From assembly GCA_964019135.1 (NCBI GenBank), contig OZ025249.1:14471088-14535087 (forward strand): 64,000 bases of DNA. Reading direction: 5' to 3'. Position numbers and translations under genes: made by a program. This document shows, one piece after another, positions 1 through 13,500 of the stretch (position 1 is its first letter; every line of letters starts with the position of its first letter). The stretch is from Arenicola marina. Taxonomy: Eukaryota; Annelida; Polychaeta; Arenicolidae. Under the pieces are notes generated by a model. That model worked only from the letters and a program-made list of their open reading frames with translations. It ran no database searches and was not told where the DNA came from.

Positions 1-394
1 TTCCTGGTTTCTTATCTATATATCCAGTTACACAATATAGCATAATATTATGTGATGTGACGTTGGAATGTGGACCCCTTAAGTGTCTGTATAACCATTA
101 TCTAAGTTTATACTTATGGCATTATCTTATGTCACTTTAGCCCGTAAGGGTTTGTATAACCCATTAATTGTCAGTAGAACCATATGTAAGTTCATACTTA
201 TTTCGTTATCTTAGGTCATCTTGCGTCAAATACGCAAGATCTGGTAATAGCTGTTCCGATATTAAGATAAATATATGTTTAGTTATTTATAACTCAATGG
301 CCTTTTACCGCAAATGCAGTGTGTTATTTAACCAGCAACGAACTTTGTGGAGACTGGCTGATAGACTAGACCGGATGGTATCAATGGTAAGATA
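1..394. other. Left-edge stretch, no gene seen
   Basis: AT-rich sequence with a weak tandem duplication: the stretch around 78-132 is loosely repeated around 147-222 (shared gtataacc, taagtt and acttat blocks). The short open frame at 168-395 has no recognisable domain. By homology further right this should be intron of receptor copy A. Confidence 0.4.
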
Positions 395-720
395 ATTTAG
401 GTGTACAGATAGAAAGGGATACATAGAAAACATTGTATAAATTACCAGTGGACGCCACTACGGATGAGAGAATGACAAGTTTTCAGTTTATGATTTTACA
501 GAGAACAAGCGTAACGAATATTCTTATACATGAGTAAAATAGTTAACTCTGATATGTGTGGCTTTTGCGGTAATGAGTGTGAAACTATAGAACATATATT
601 TTATTATTGTCAACCAGTGAAATCATTATAGTCACAATTTTTAGCTTTGTTTAAAAATGTCACTGAACAAGATATTGGCGCATTCATTTCGGTGCAGACT
701 GTGACGTTAGGAGTGACAAC
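395..720 (+). mobile_element. Tx1/L1-like LINE, C-terminal remnant (copy 1)
   Basis: Translating the plus strand gives FQFMILQRTSVTNILIH and, one frame over, MSKIVNSDMCGFCGNECETI followed by EHIFYYC. This is the C-x2-C...H...C tail that ends Tx1/L1-like reverse transcriptases; the better-preserved LINE at 36450-38381 has the matching CTFCNAEPESLGHFFFDC. The frame is broken by at least one shift (near 535) and a stop. A second copy of the same fragment lies at 24325-24670. Only the 3' part of the element survives. Confidence 0.7.
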
Positions 721-835
721 CTCGCCTTTTTCTCGCCTGCCTAACCGTATAATCTATCAGCGTAAATGGGCTCATGTTTTGGAATAACAGAACAATAACG
801 CAGCGAGACAATATTTCTGAGAAAATGGAAACCCG

Positions 836-1157
836 TCATCCCTCCTGAACATTGAATACGTGTGGACAAGCTTCGTTTTTTAAGAAATCATTTAAAATAA
901 ATTTCATACGGGTATTGACAGCTTTGTTCTGTAAGTCTTTTAGCAAATATGCGAATTGCTTCAGGTCTTTAGCACAGAGGTTTGCATTACACTCGACGAA
1001 CTTTACCGCAGTACTGACTGCCACCCGTACCTCTTTATAAGGTTTGACATGAGCTGGTGACTCGTCGTCATCATCGCTCTCCGCGGGGTGACGGTTCCGT
1101 TGGCGAGGAGGCGAGTGCGAGAATGTCGAAATGTCAAAGCCTCGCTGGTTTTAATAG
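836..1157 (-). CDS. Unrecognised open frame with acidic run (possible exon or transposon ORF piece)
   Basis: The minus strand is open for about 100 codons. It starts with a basic stretch (SPPRQRNRHPAE), then a DDDDE run, then a Lys/Leu-rich, probably helical segment (VSTAVKFVECNANLCAKDL, then KQFAYLLKDLQNK) and ends at a stop at 836-838. The amino-acid pattern looks coding rather than random. The helical tail resembles the C-terminal part of some LINE first ORFs, but I cannot name a family. It has no clear splice sites or partner exons nearby. The opposite strand is also open, so a chance frame is not excluded. Confidence 0.25.
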
Positions 1158-1299
1158 CGTCATCTATAGCGACATGCGCCTGGGCTCACATGACATTGCC
1201 AACAGTGGAGCCGAGTTGCTGTGACAAGGAACGGTTCTACCATTTGTTTTATAGGGAGCTACCTGAATCATTTGGAGTGATTGGGCATGGTTCGACGCA

Positions 1300-1610
1300 A
1301 TCAATAAAATGAAAGTGGGAAAACCACGTGCATCAACTGTTGACAACGTAGATGTTTCTCATTACCAAACATCTTAACTGATCATCACAATGATTGTGAT
1401 TTGTAAGATGATATCAAAGGGATGTTCTGCCACCCTAGAACCTTGCAACCACGGACACAACGCTTAGTAACGTGACCAATGTAACCTAGAGCTATTCGAG
1501 TCTTTCGAAAAATGCAGGCCAAAAGCATGAAAATGGGGGGGGGGGGGGGTAGGCATTTGTAAGTAGGCATTGGTGAGGACATTATAAACATTATACACAG
1601 TATATAATAA
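1300..1610. repeat. Intron block duplicated at 48690-48910
   Basis: Shared blocks in the same order (gaaagtgg, gtagat, ctcattaccaaacatctt, acaatgattgtgat, tgcaggcca, gcatgaaa, taggcatttgtaagta) link this stretch to 48690-48910 just 3' of the copy B lectin exon. In copy A it lies 5.7 kb from the matching exon at 7374, so that extra sequence (1610-7330) was added or retained only in copy A. The block carries a G-run at about 1535-1549. Confidence 0.65.
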
Positions 1611-4341
1611 TTCTGATTAATCAGAATTTACTTCATGGCTGCGCGGAGAATTATTGGAGTACTACATTATGGCAATACGTGTTGGTATCACCCCTACCCG
1701 ATGGTGAGAAGAACGAATGGACTCGTCCAAGTGGAATCCCCCTGACAACGCGGATTGTTTACCGATTAACGTCAACCGCGAGACGATGTAGCGGCAGTTT
1801 ACACGGGGGTTCACTTGATTCTCAACCACCAACGAAATAACAGGTAAGACATATGACAGCGACATGTTGAAGCTTATTGACAATGACAAACTGTTCATTG
1901 GTCACAAAGTGTGTTGGACGCTTGATAAATTTAAGTGTTATTCATAAATCAACATCAATGGTCTATATTGGCGTTAGAGAATCAAGATATCTCGTTTAAT
2001 TTGTCTCCCTAAACCTCCCTAGACAAAAGTAAGCTAATTAGCTATTTCAATCAGTTACCATTATCTCGTTTCAATTGTCTCCCAGTACCTGGGGCAAAGG
2101 TAGGCTACTCAGTTACTCGAAGTAGCAAGCTTTTATTATTCTGCAGATCTGTGACCGTGATATTTGAATTATATATCCTAATTTTTGGGCCCAGAATATC
2201 ATTGGTAATCAGAATGTTATTGTCATTCATTTTTACGGTCATAAAGGACGATTATTTGGCATTTGAGCCACTCACGTTCTGTTGGTCATGGTTTACATGC
2301 AATAATACGATATATTGATGGATGTGATTAATATAAAACTCTTTAGTTTTTGTTTTGAATACACAGCTTGACACTTAGATGAGTTTTTATCAATTTGCTA
2401 ATCAAGCAGGTCTCTTTGGGAAGCCGGTATGATTGTTAGCGAGGTGCATGATGTTATAATTCAAATGATGATGCTAATGTCTTTATGAGCATGAGTTACA
2501 GAATGCCACCGAAAAGCAGTGGTCCGAAGCGGCCGAGCACACCTGAGTCTCCCCCCAAAGAGGTTGCGCAAACCTGGGCGTGGTCCGCTACGAAACAACA
2601 CTCGGGCGGCACCCCCACCTTTCTGAGCGACGGACACAGCGACGGACCTGGTTGAGTTAATCATTACTCAACTCGTTAAGTATGGTCGATTGCTACCTGC
2701 AATCAATGCATCGAGCGTAATGTCAGGCGGGCTGCTCACATTGCGAACACATCCAATGACACGGCGCTACTGCTCCCACATGGCATTGTTGAGGGCTGAG
2801 CCTTTTCCCGCACATGAGCTTTAATTTGCACTCTGTTCTTGTGTTTTATGATTTCCTGACAAATATTGACTAAACCTACTGGTGCTTACAAAATTAAACT
2901 CTTTGGCAACAGGCAACAGGCTCCCTACATTTTGCCCCAATGAATTTGTGTAAAACATGAGCAATCTCTATAACTCATTAATTGGTCAGCATAACAACAT
3001 TGATCGTGTGATGACCTGGCACATATGCATTGATAAACGTCATGTTATCACATTTGATGACATGTAGTGAGTTTAATGCGAGAAGTACTTATCATGTAAA
3101 GCATATACATCAGTAAATTAGCGGAAGCAATTCAATCTGTCATGACCAGTAAATTTGTGATTTTAGCAGGCTACATGGTTTTAATTATTCAACCATAATT
3201 ATGACGTAGTTACACTTCTCTTTCGGAGGTTTTGGATGGATCCCAGGATCTACAGGCCGGATCCGGACTAACCTGGACCATGTGATTAATGCAGCCATGA
3301 CCCACAAATGAAGAATCTTAATGATAATTCCTTGTGCTAGTGAACCTGGTAATTGTTAGTCGTTCAGATCAGCAACGACTCAAGGATTTTGAATATTTTA
3401 ATTACCATTGGGAAAGAAGGTCCATGGAACGTCCATAAAAATGCCAATGCCTTTACAATATTTTTTTTGACGCTTATCGAAAGTTTATACACATATTCTC
3501 TATAGTTGCAGATTGTAGATATCTGCGGACCGGATCGATAAGCACATAAAACACGGGAATGATGCATATGTGGTCACAACATAAGTATTGTATACATTAT
3601 TTATTTAATTTTTTTTTAATATAAATGTTGTACGGTGATGTAAAACATGACGGGGAATTTGTCGCAATATACATGACGACGATGGTTAGTTTGATTTCGT
3701 ACCTTATTCCATCGCAGCCCTTATACATTGACATGCATTATCTGTTATCTCAATGTGCTCCCTCTACCTTAGCCCAGGCCAAGCTTTTTGCTGAGGTGCA
3801 CGGACATGTCTAAGCCCTCTGCATCTAATCTGATTCTATGCGCTGGCTGTCTCTACACTACTCTAGTCACCTTTTCAAAAATGGTCCTTCACAACTGTTA
3901 TAACCCTTGAACACACTGGCCACATATCAATAAATTTTGGGATCAAATAGAGGCCCTGGCACATAATCTAGAGCATGTTTCATCCATTCATCTTTTATCA
4001 TCTTGGGAGGTTTTTTGGCTCAATTTAGACGTGTGCACAAATAGCGGCCTAAACGCCTATTTATTCCTTGGTTGAACAATTTATCCGTCTGTAGCGCACA
4101 TTGTACGGGCAGGAGGAACACACGTTAGACATATATACATAGCCATACGGCAACTACCTTTCTTTCCATTCTCTCTATTCAGTCTTTCTCTCTATCCTGA
4201 CACAGTACTTACCGGAAACATAAAAAATGTATGCTTTCCTATACTATAATTAATTATGCTCCCATTTAGTGTGCCAATTGGTTACCTCATTGTAACGGTG
4301 CGACCATAGGTAGATATTATGGGGGGGGGCACTTATACTTC

Positions 4342-4377
<36 letters not shown>

Positions 4378-5325
4378 ATCAGGAGCGTGTAGAGCCACAA
4401 CTACATTAAATATGGTAAAGATATAGCGCAATGTAAATGGTGTTAAAAATATTAATATACATTAAATTTATATTACATTGTAACCCATCAGCTTTTCATG
4501 GAAAGTTTATCAATTGTAACCTATCACTTTGTGATCCGCGTTGAGTTGATGACGTGATATGTGCAAACCTAATCGACACCACACAAGCAACAGCTGTTAA
4601 ATCCTTCTCTGATGATGACATCGTGGCCATGTTGATGGCTTGCATGGTAATGACCCACCCGTTTTGTAAGTCAGTTCGTACGCGGCTTGACCGTATAACC
4701 TGTTGACCGACCGAAGCTTCGAACACATTTTTTAACTGTCGAAGGAATGCCCGTAGCGTGTCAACTAGACATTAGTGCTCTGGAGGCACTGAACTGTGTT
4801 TCCCCGCGGCGTGGGGTTTGTCATCGCATACCCTCCAATGACCTTTAGTTGTTAGATGATAATTTCGTATAGTAGTGTCCACTCTGTCTGGAAGTACAAC
4901 CTATGGCAATATCGAGATGGAGATAGCTAATGAGATTTAGACTGTCTGGACTTGGCCTCGAACTATAAGTCCTGGAGCTCAGCGTCGATCTACCGCTAGT
5001 GTAGGTAAGCGGTTGACTTCCTGTGAGTCGTCCGCCATTCTGATGATTTCATGGGTAGATAAATAGCTTCAGTCGATTAATCATTGATTTTTGTGTATCG
5101 GGTGTGTCGTAGTCTGCAAGTTTGCAAGAACTGGTTAAATTGAACTGTAAAATATAGTAAAGCCCCTGCCATTGGGTATGGAGCGGTACTGGTGTTATGT
5201 AATAATACCTTGTCGCCAACTTTGTACGTTTGGTCAAATGCACTCTTGTCTAAAGTCCTTCTTTTTATTTAGGTTTATTATGTGATATGCATTACAATGC
5301 ACTAATTAATGGTTATATTCAGGTG
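1611..5325. other. Non-coding stretch, no gene seen
   Basis: I see no conserved protein here. It holds a degenerate ~72-bp duplication (tatctcgttt...gtctccc around 1988 and 2064), a small frame at 2502-2658 on the plus strand (MPPKSSGPKRPSTPESPPK...) without recognisable homology, and a TA microsatellite at about 4346-4373 preceded by a G-run. By collinearity with copy B it should be intronic to receptor copy A. Confidence 0.4.
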
Positions 5326-5329
5326 TGAA

Positions 5330-6660
5330 GCTTTTAGCTCACTGAGACCTAAATAACTTCTTACGTTTATAATCTGTTGCATACATCCACGCCTGTTTAG
5401 CTCAGCCAGGGCTGAGGAACAGATAACTGATCGATGATGCGATGGTAAAAATTAGGGAAATTGCACTCCTGTCACAATCCTTCTTTAAAATATGTTTCTT
5501 TGTTTTGTTATGTAGGGCTGTGGATCTGGTAATGGTTTAATACAATTTTAAAACATTGAGCTCCCAGACAACCGAATAACTAGTTCTGACATTTATAATA
5601 CATTGCATACATCCATTTATGTTCAGCTCAGCCAGGGCTGAGGAACGGATGACTAATCGATGAGACGATAATAAAAATTAGGGAAATTGCTCTCCTGTCA
5701 TAATACTTCTAATTGTGTTTGATTATTTGCTAAGTAGGACTGTAAACCTCGTAATGGTTTAATACATCTTTTTAACCTTGAGCTCACAGACAACCGAATA
5801 ACTAGTTCCTATGTTTATAATCCATGGCATAAATCCACGTCTGTTCAGTTCAGCCAGGGCTAAGCAACGGAAAACTGGTCGATGAGACGATGATGAAAAA
5901 TAGGGCAATTGCTTTCCTGTCCTAATAGATCTTTTAAATTTGTTGATTATTTGCTCTGTATGGCAGTGCACCTTGCAATAGCTATATGTCGCAGTTGAGC
6001 CTTGCGTTCAGATTGCCGAAACACTAGTACTTACTTTTATAATCCGTTGCATATATCGACAACTGTTCAGCTCTGCTGAGGAACAGATAACCGGTCGATG
6101 AAAAATGACACTAAAATATGGCAATTGCTTTCCTGTCATAATACTTCCTTCCATTTTGTTGATTACTTCTTCTGTACGGTAAGAGTTACATATAGTTTTT
6201 GATATATCTTGAGATAGTTTTTGCATATATCGACGTTTGTTCAACTGTCCAGGATTGGGGAACGGATAACTAGTCGATGAGACGATGAAAACAATTTAGC
6301 GCCATTGAATTCCTGTCACTAAACCTTAATTACGTTTGATTATTTGCTCTGTGGCAGTGAAATAGGAAATGGTTATATATAATTGTTGAGCATTGAGCGC
6401 ATAGAGAGCCGAATCACTAGTTACGTTTATAATTCGTTGCATTCATCGGTGTATATTCCACACGAAGAGGGATAAGCAACAGATTACGGGTCGATAAGAC
6501 GCTGCTGACAATTTGAAAGGGTTGGCATGTTTTTGAAGTCTAATACGACATAGACGTTTGTTGCGAATTTGAGGGTGAGCTCAGCAAAAGCTGGGGAATG
6601 GTAAATACTATCGTTTGATTCTGTTCTGTTCTGTTCAGCCGGCTGAGGAACGGTATATTT
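5330..6660. repeat. Degenerate satellite, ~220-bp units
   Basis: The phrase cagccagggctgagg recurs at about 5404, 5632 and 5850, with worn versions near 6066, 6247, 6465, 6582 and 6640. Each is followed by an 'aactgatcgatgagacgat' and 'ttgctctcctgtcataat' type stretch and preceded by 'ttgcatacatccac'. Spacing is about 216-228 bp in the better units and shorter at the right end, where the array decays. Confidence 0.75.
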
Positions 6661-6959
6661 TGCTGTGCAATGACGGGCACATTTTGATACTCCTATATTT
6701 TATTGGGGTGGGGGCTGATCGTTTGATCAGCGGTGGCGTTTGTCCCCTCACCTTCCCTGCTATGTATGAAGGCAACATCTATTTTCATACAGCCTTTCAT
6801 AAATATCCATAGTAGACTGAATAATATGGTATATATATATATATATATATCAATAAGTATCCATTAATATTTGCCTGTCTAACATCTGATTGCCATAGAT
6901 GTATATTACATTTAATTCTCAGTGACTGTAATTCTCCATGTGTTTGGCACTACATTTGT

Positions 6960-7165
6960 CATAAGCGATGTGTTTTCGCCTCACCATTTTGCTTGGCGAT
7001 ATGTTTTCCGACAAATGTTTTTCCATTTGCGATGTGTTTTCCGCCACATGTATATTAGTGGCGATGTGTTTTTCCGCCACATCTTTATTAGTGGCGACGC
7101 TGTTTTCCGCCACAGGTTTATTAGTGGCGACGCTGTTTTCCGCCGCAGGTTTATCAATCTTGAAC
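6960..7165. repeat. ~36-bp tandem repeat (ggcga-tgtttt-ccgccac)
   Basis: Units of roughly 33-37 bp containing gtggcga, tgttttccgccac and tttattagt are repeated about five times. Both strands are open because the unit lacks stops in several frames, so the 119-codon and 64-codon frames here are by-products of the repeat. Each unit has a short ggcg/cgcc self-complementary core. Confidence 0.7.
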
Positions 7166-7373
7166 CTTGTATTCTCGGCAATAAAGTTGCCTTATCCAAC
7201 AACTTACATAACTCATTTTATTATTCAACTACAATACAGCTAACTAGCTGCGGGAGAGCCAGCTATATCACCCTTTCGTAGCGCAAGACATGAACACATT
7301 ATACTGGAGCAGTAGGTCATCTGTTTGTATCAAATCTTCATGAGATGATTGAAAAGAGTTTGAAGTAACTCAC

Positions 7374-7598
7374 TTGAGCCATAATTCGTGCTGAAGACCG
7401 TGACGTTGTGGATGACGTAGTCACCGCCGAGGTCCACGGTCCACTTCGAGTGGTTTCCGTCCCCCGCGGCAGGGTGAGCGCAGACATCCCGCTGATCGCT
7501 ATGTGTACCGTCAATGACCAACCCATCGACAGCCTGATAACTGTACAATACTTGGTACGTTCCCGTCTGGTTGGTGTTCTTACCACGGGCCACGTTAC
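7374..7598 (-). CDS. Copy A exon 3: first half of F-type lectin (FTP) domain
   Basis: The exon opens after ccatcag and closes at gtgagt, 225 bp, phase 1 to 1. It encodes GNVARGKNTNQTGTYQ, then AVDGLVIDG and KWTVDLGGDYVIHNVTVF. These are hallmarks of the fucolectin/tachylectin-4 (FTP, F5/8-C-like) fold: N-V-A-x-G-K start, AVDG, and W-x-V-DLG. The RxDCC fucose-site segment of classical F-lectins would fall at the exon end, where this protein has STNYGS instead, so canonical fucose binding is doubtful. Confidence 0.85.
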
Positions 7599-10500
7599 CT
7601 GATGGAACAGTTTGTATATATGGTATTACTACACATGGCGCTGTGTTCGCGTCAAGGTGAAGACAGCCATACTGCTGAGCGATCAATGACTGTCAATGAC
7701 CTTCCCATCGAAGGTCTCATCATTGTACACTATATTTAACAACCCGGTCTGGTCGGTGGGCCAAAATTTGACCCAACGGGCCAAGTCATCTAGATAGTTA
7801 TCACTATGTTATCACCATTAATGTATTATTTATGTGTATCTCCGCTTCATACCAACATTATTTACCGATTTATTTTCCCATTTATAACACTATTAATGTT
7901 GATTTCATATGTTTACCAACAAATAAAGATAAATCATCATGATGGTTAAAAATACCATTATTGCACTTGATGATAGATCGATTATATCATTACATATTTG
8001 TATTAATCTATGTTAAGAGGTATTCCCAGATAGCATGCCAACCTTAAATTAACGTTAGATGAACGTTAGCAGCTACGTTTAATTAGCGTTATAATTATGT
8101 TAACGTTATTCAAATGTAATTTTGCTCATTTATTTAATGTTAACTTAAAGCGGGTGTTCAACCTAATCTAATCGCAATATGCATTGAAAGTTTACATCTT
8201 AAAATGAATTTGGCGAGCAAGTGACGTATATTGTGACACTTCATGTGACTTACTTTATAACTTCCTTTAACGTTTGCATTTTAACGTTAACAGTACACCA
8301 TTTTAAAACGAATATCTAACGGTAGCGGTCGGCAAAAGTCGGCCGTCCTGCGGATGTACACCGCTGTGCAAAGTTTTGTTCGAAAAACTATTATTGAAAT
8401 GAATCTTACTTTGTGTGCCCTTTAATTTTCGATAAGTTTAAAATTTCGATCACGTTTCGGCTGCAACCTTAGTTTTTCTTGTAAACGTTTTTCTAACATT
8501 TTTTCAGTTTTCCTCGCAAACGTTTATTTGTAGACGAAAAATAAACGTTAACGTTAACGTTTTCTTTGCGGAAACGTTGCCAGTTAACCGGCAACCATAT
8601 ATCAACCATGCACATCACTATCTAACGTTAACTTAACGTTAGCATGCTATCGCTTTATCTGAATGCATGTTTTGACAATGCTCTACTACTAGCTATATGA
8701 GAAGGCTGGCACGTGTATCGTCTCGGTCTCGACTCCGTGGGATGAAAAGACTAATTTAAATCTTTAGCGTGATGGCGTTAAGTTAACGTTAGATAGTGAT
8801 TTGCATGGTTGATATATGATTGCCTCACGCCAAAATGAAAGCATCTTGGAACCCACGACCTGGCGATATGTAGCTCAGCCTGCTTACCGACTAAGTTACA
8901 CTTACGGACAGATCATCTGTACTCTCATCTTGCTCTATGGTTAATTATATTTGATATACACATGCCGGCCGACACTTTAAGCGCCCATACGCATATGGGT
9001 CCACAATGCTTCTTATCGTTGATCACTATGGTCCATTTCATAAGGTCTGTAAGTGACAGTAAGTGACACATTCAGGGTGTCAGCACGATATAGGAGTTCA
9101 GCATGGGGTCAAGCACTTCCACGACGCATCGAGGCCAGTCTTGAGCAGCCCTCAATCTCCTCTTGGAGATTGAATTACTCTCCATAAATCTTTGGGAATC
9201 GCGATTCAGAGGGGGTACCCCCCCCCCCACCCTCCCTCCCCCGCCTCCCTGTTTCGGCTAGCAATGCGAAGGGTCCACCTTAGGTATAAGTTTGTTGTTG
9301 GGCGATATATCTCAAAAGTTAAGGTCACCATTGAAACATAGGACGAAAAATCGGGAAAATCGCTTTCCCTGTCATAGTTGGGTTTTTTCATCTCCATGAA
9401 GAATGTATGGCGTATTGGGCTTGTAGGCCGCATTTAAATTTTGCAAATCGCAAGGCAGGTTTTTCTGCCAATATTTTGACATATAATATGACCATGTGAG
9501 AACATTTTGGTGGAAATATCACCTCTCACGTTCTTAATGAAGAAAGTCCGACAAATGACACCCTGCGTACAATAACATTACTATTAGGGCACGGATGGCG
9601 TATATTGAGTAAGGTCGCGTATCCAAGGTCGCGAAAACTTTTGTCGTCGTAACTCCGTTAATATTTGCTACAGAGAGCTGCATTTGTTTTGTTTCAGATT
9701 TATAGTTGTTGGTCAGCCATATTTTACTGTCAAAATTGTTAAAATCGCAGTGACCAAATGAATCATGGTACCCATGCATAGTGTATGTACCACTATTACA
9801 TGTCTGCCAAATGGCATCGATTTCGAAAGAATCGTTTGACAGCCAACAAAGTATTAAATTTTAATCTCCATGCCAAAGCCTTGATTCGCTGAATAACGGA
9901 TGGCACCAGGCCGTTTTGTTGCATCCGCCTCCCCGTCCGCGTATATCATCCGTCTTTTGCGAACACACATGTTCGTCTTCTTGTCCGTCGCCAGGCCCAC
10001 TTTTTTATGTGTGAAATTTTTTTTTTCTAGGTCAGTTCAGGCTACTAAGCACTTGGAGCCGAAACAAACTACAAAACTTCATGTGATTATATACAATCAC
10101 GGAATATATTGATCCTGGTTCAATTTTTAACAAACAATTACAATCACAGCAAAAATGACTTGGAGCCAATTACTACATAATTAATTGTTTTAATTATTTC
10201 TGAAATCTTATGCCCCCAACCAAGTTCTATATGCCTCTCCATACCCAGGTTATATGTTCTGCGTAACTTCGGTCCGGGATTGAATTTGACGGATTCAGAG
10301 AGGGAGGGGGTCGCAGAAGCGTGTCTTTGCGCCATTAAATTATAGTATATTCCCTTATTTAAGATGGACGTGGAGGCCGAGGCTTGACCTTTCGTGTGTA
10401 TTTTTTCCCAACCACAGCTCATGGTGGTGCACCGTTCGACCTCCCACCAAGGCCCAGGGTGCCCACTCTCACTTATGTGCCGCCAAGTACTTCAGATACG

Positions 10501-13500
10501 AAGACACCCATATCGATGTTAAAAGCCTTCATGTCGTGTTTGCAAACGCCGGTGGCAAGGTCGCTATAGAGCGTATCCTTTGAAATGCGTTCACCCTGCA
10601 TGCGATGAACGTCCCCAAACTAGCGAAGACGTCTGGGATTGATAAGATCAAGAATGATTGATAGACTGGCCTTGGCCAAAATACTTCGTCATTTGTAACC
10701 CTTGCTACTTCTTCGCGCGTTATGGCATATATGACTGGATTGTTTTTTCTTTTTTTTTTGTTGAATTTCCATCAGATAATTATGGCTGAAATTGATTTCT
10801 CGTTTTTCTGTTGAGAGCGGTATTCACACTTCTGGGTGCAGGAAATATTTGTAATATTGAATATGCAAAAGATGCATTTTGGTGCATTTTGGACCATGGT
10901 GTACCAGATAAAATCTATATGGACTCTTTAAAGCAAAACACAACAAACGTTTAGTTGATGAAACTAAACCTGTTGTTTAATATTGGTTTAGTACATACAC
11001 CTTCGTATTAATTGTGAATATGAAATTTGGGTAATACAGCTGGGTATATATTCGACCCTGACAACTGACGAATGATGATTTTAGAGAATCAAGACTATGT
11101 TATGTCACAATATGGCAGACGAATTGGAATATTATAACTAACATTGTACATGACATCAAGTCTTATGCTTATTTCCGTGATCTGTGATGGGCACCTTATT
11201 TCTGTGATCGCGAACTGCCATGATGCTTATTTCGTGATGCAGGATTTAGGAATTTGATTTCTGTGATCCGAGATGAGATACCCCTCTTACCCCCCTCACC
11301 ATAGACAGGCGGTGTCGATCACCCCTTACCTATCTGACAGGTCTCGCCGCTCCAGGTGAACAGACTAGGACTGTCCTGAGCACACTCTCCCGGACAGACT
11401 CCCGTGTTCGGATCACAGGTGGCGCCAACGGCACAGTGACACCGGAACGCGCAGTCCGAAGCCGTCCCGAACAGACACGCAGCTAATTGGGGAAAATAAA
11501 CAATAGTGTAAAACAAAAACATTTTTTTTCAAACTGCATAAATAAATACGATCAACCCGGCATACCGCGTTGGGCCGGGCTGGGCTGGTTCATGTGCCTG
11601 ACAGTTGCATTACAAAAGCTACATCAACGCTACTGCAAACATCAGGTTTGAGGTGATACATATGACGGCGATGAAAGTGGTCGGTGTGAGACTTTATTTA
11701 GAGCGTGTTCTATTTTCATGAAACCAAAACCGGTTTGCCGAATTGACTGTTCGACAGGAGAAGAACCGAAAACGGTTTGCTTGTAGCAGTGAAACTATCG
11801 ACAAAGCTGGTTTGACCGTTTCCGTTCCGCGGAACGGTGAGTTCAGTCAACACATACATCGTAGTTAATCATAGTTGCAATTACATGAGACTTCTGGAGG
11901 GAAGTATGACAATAATTTATTCACGGACAGTCAAATCGCAGTAGAAAATTAAACAAACGGCATATGTATGCTAGCACAGTTTCATAATCACATGGCTATT
12001 GCTTAAACACATGCTGAAATTGTAAATAAATGAAACTATGCATTCGCCGTTAGGTGGGCAAACCGTTGAAATCGGTTTTTAAAAACGGCTACGGTTTCCC
12101 GTCGGTTTCAGGTAAATCGAACACGCCCTTAATATAGCCCTGCTGAACAGTGGAAAAGCAGAGTCTCAGTCCATTTGACATGTATGTCGCACGCGTGTGC
12201 GAGCCGGCGGAGAGGTAGGGGGCCGTCATTTTGGAAGTATAATTTAATCTAATAAACTAATTTAATCTAATTGAACACAATAAGCCATGATTTCGTTTGC
12301 ACTGAAATATTGTGGTGTCGAAACGTTATATGTTAACGTCTTTCTAACGTATTTTTTCCAATTTATTTAACGTTAACTTCACGTTTACATCTTGACGATA
12401 ACAGCAAACTATTTTTGAACGAAGATCAAACGGAGTTCCTGCCTTCCTGCCGCTGTACACCCTGTATCACTGCGTATTTTTCGAAAGAGTGGCCCCAGGT
12501 AAACGTTTTTCTAACGTTAAAATTAGTTTACCTTACAAACGATTATTTGTAAACATTTTTCTAATGTTAATTTTCAGTTTAACATGCAAGCATTTATCTG
12601 TCGACGAAAAATAAGCGTTAATTACACCTAGTAAAGTAGCTGGAAACCATATACCAACCATGCAAACCACAATCTAACGTTAACTGAACGTTGGTAATTC
12701 GTCATCATGCAACCCTTTCTTGCGAACGTTAAGCTAACATACCCTGAAAACCCTAAACCCTGATATTCCCAAATTAAACCCTGATTTTCCCAAATTAAAC
12801 CCTGATATTCCCAAATTAAACCCTGCAAATCAGTCGGTACATATCAGCATTCGTAACGGATAGTCTAAATTACGCGTTTGACAACGGACGACTCTCCGTG
12901 GAACAAAAGCGTGGGCTCATCTCCTTCTTACCAAAGAAAGACAAAGATCGGACGTTATTAAAAAAATTGGAGACCAATTTCTCTTCTCAACTCGGATTAT
13001 AAGATCGGGGCTAAGGCCATAGCCAAGAGACTTCGGACCCACCTCCCCCCTCTCGTGCGTCCCGATCAAACTGGTTATATCAAAGGGAGATATATTGGGG
13101 AAAACATCAGGCAGATCGCCGACATAATGAATATCACGAACTTAAGGCGAATACAGGGTCTCATTCTTCTAATTGACTTCGAAAAGGCATTCGAATCCAT
13201 TAAGTGGCCTTATATAGACGAAGCTTTATGCTCTTTCCACGTTGGTTGTAAGTTCCGCAAATATGTAAGAACTCTTAATGAAGATAGCATTAGTAGTGTA
13301 TTGAATGACGCATTCACCAGATTGGTTCACACTCGAGAGAAGTGTCAGACAAGGTTGCCGTCTCGCCCTTTTTATTCGTCTTAACTGTAGAGTTATTAGC
13401 TATTGCCATACGGAGGGACAAACAAATTAAGGGTATAAACTGTGGTTCCATAACCTCGAAACTCGCACAACTTGCAGACGACACTACCTGCTTTCTATGC

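Noticed and set aside
6919-7281. Open frames of 119, 91, 73 and 64 codons on both strands
   Set aside because: They are the ~36-bp tandem repeat read in stop-free frames; no domain and no splice context.
7330-7686. 118-codon frame as a single-exon lectin gene
   Set aside because: Only the middle (7374-7598) is exon. The ends are intron, shown by splice sites and by the matching structure in copy B.
12757-12832. Telomere-like repeat
   Set aside because: The unit is 21 bp and not a telomere motif; only three to four copies.
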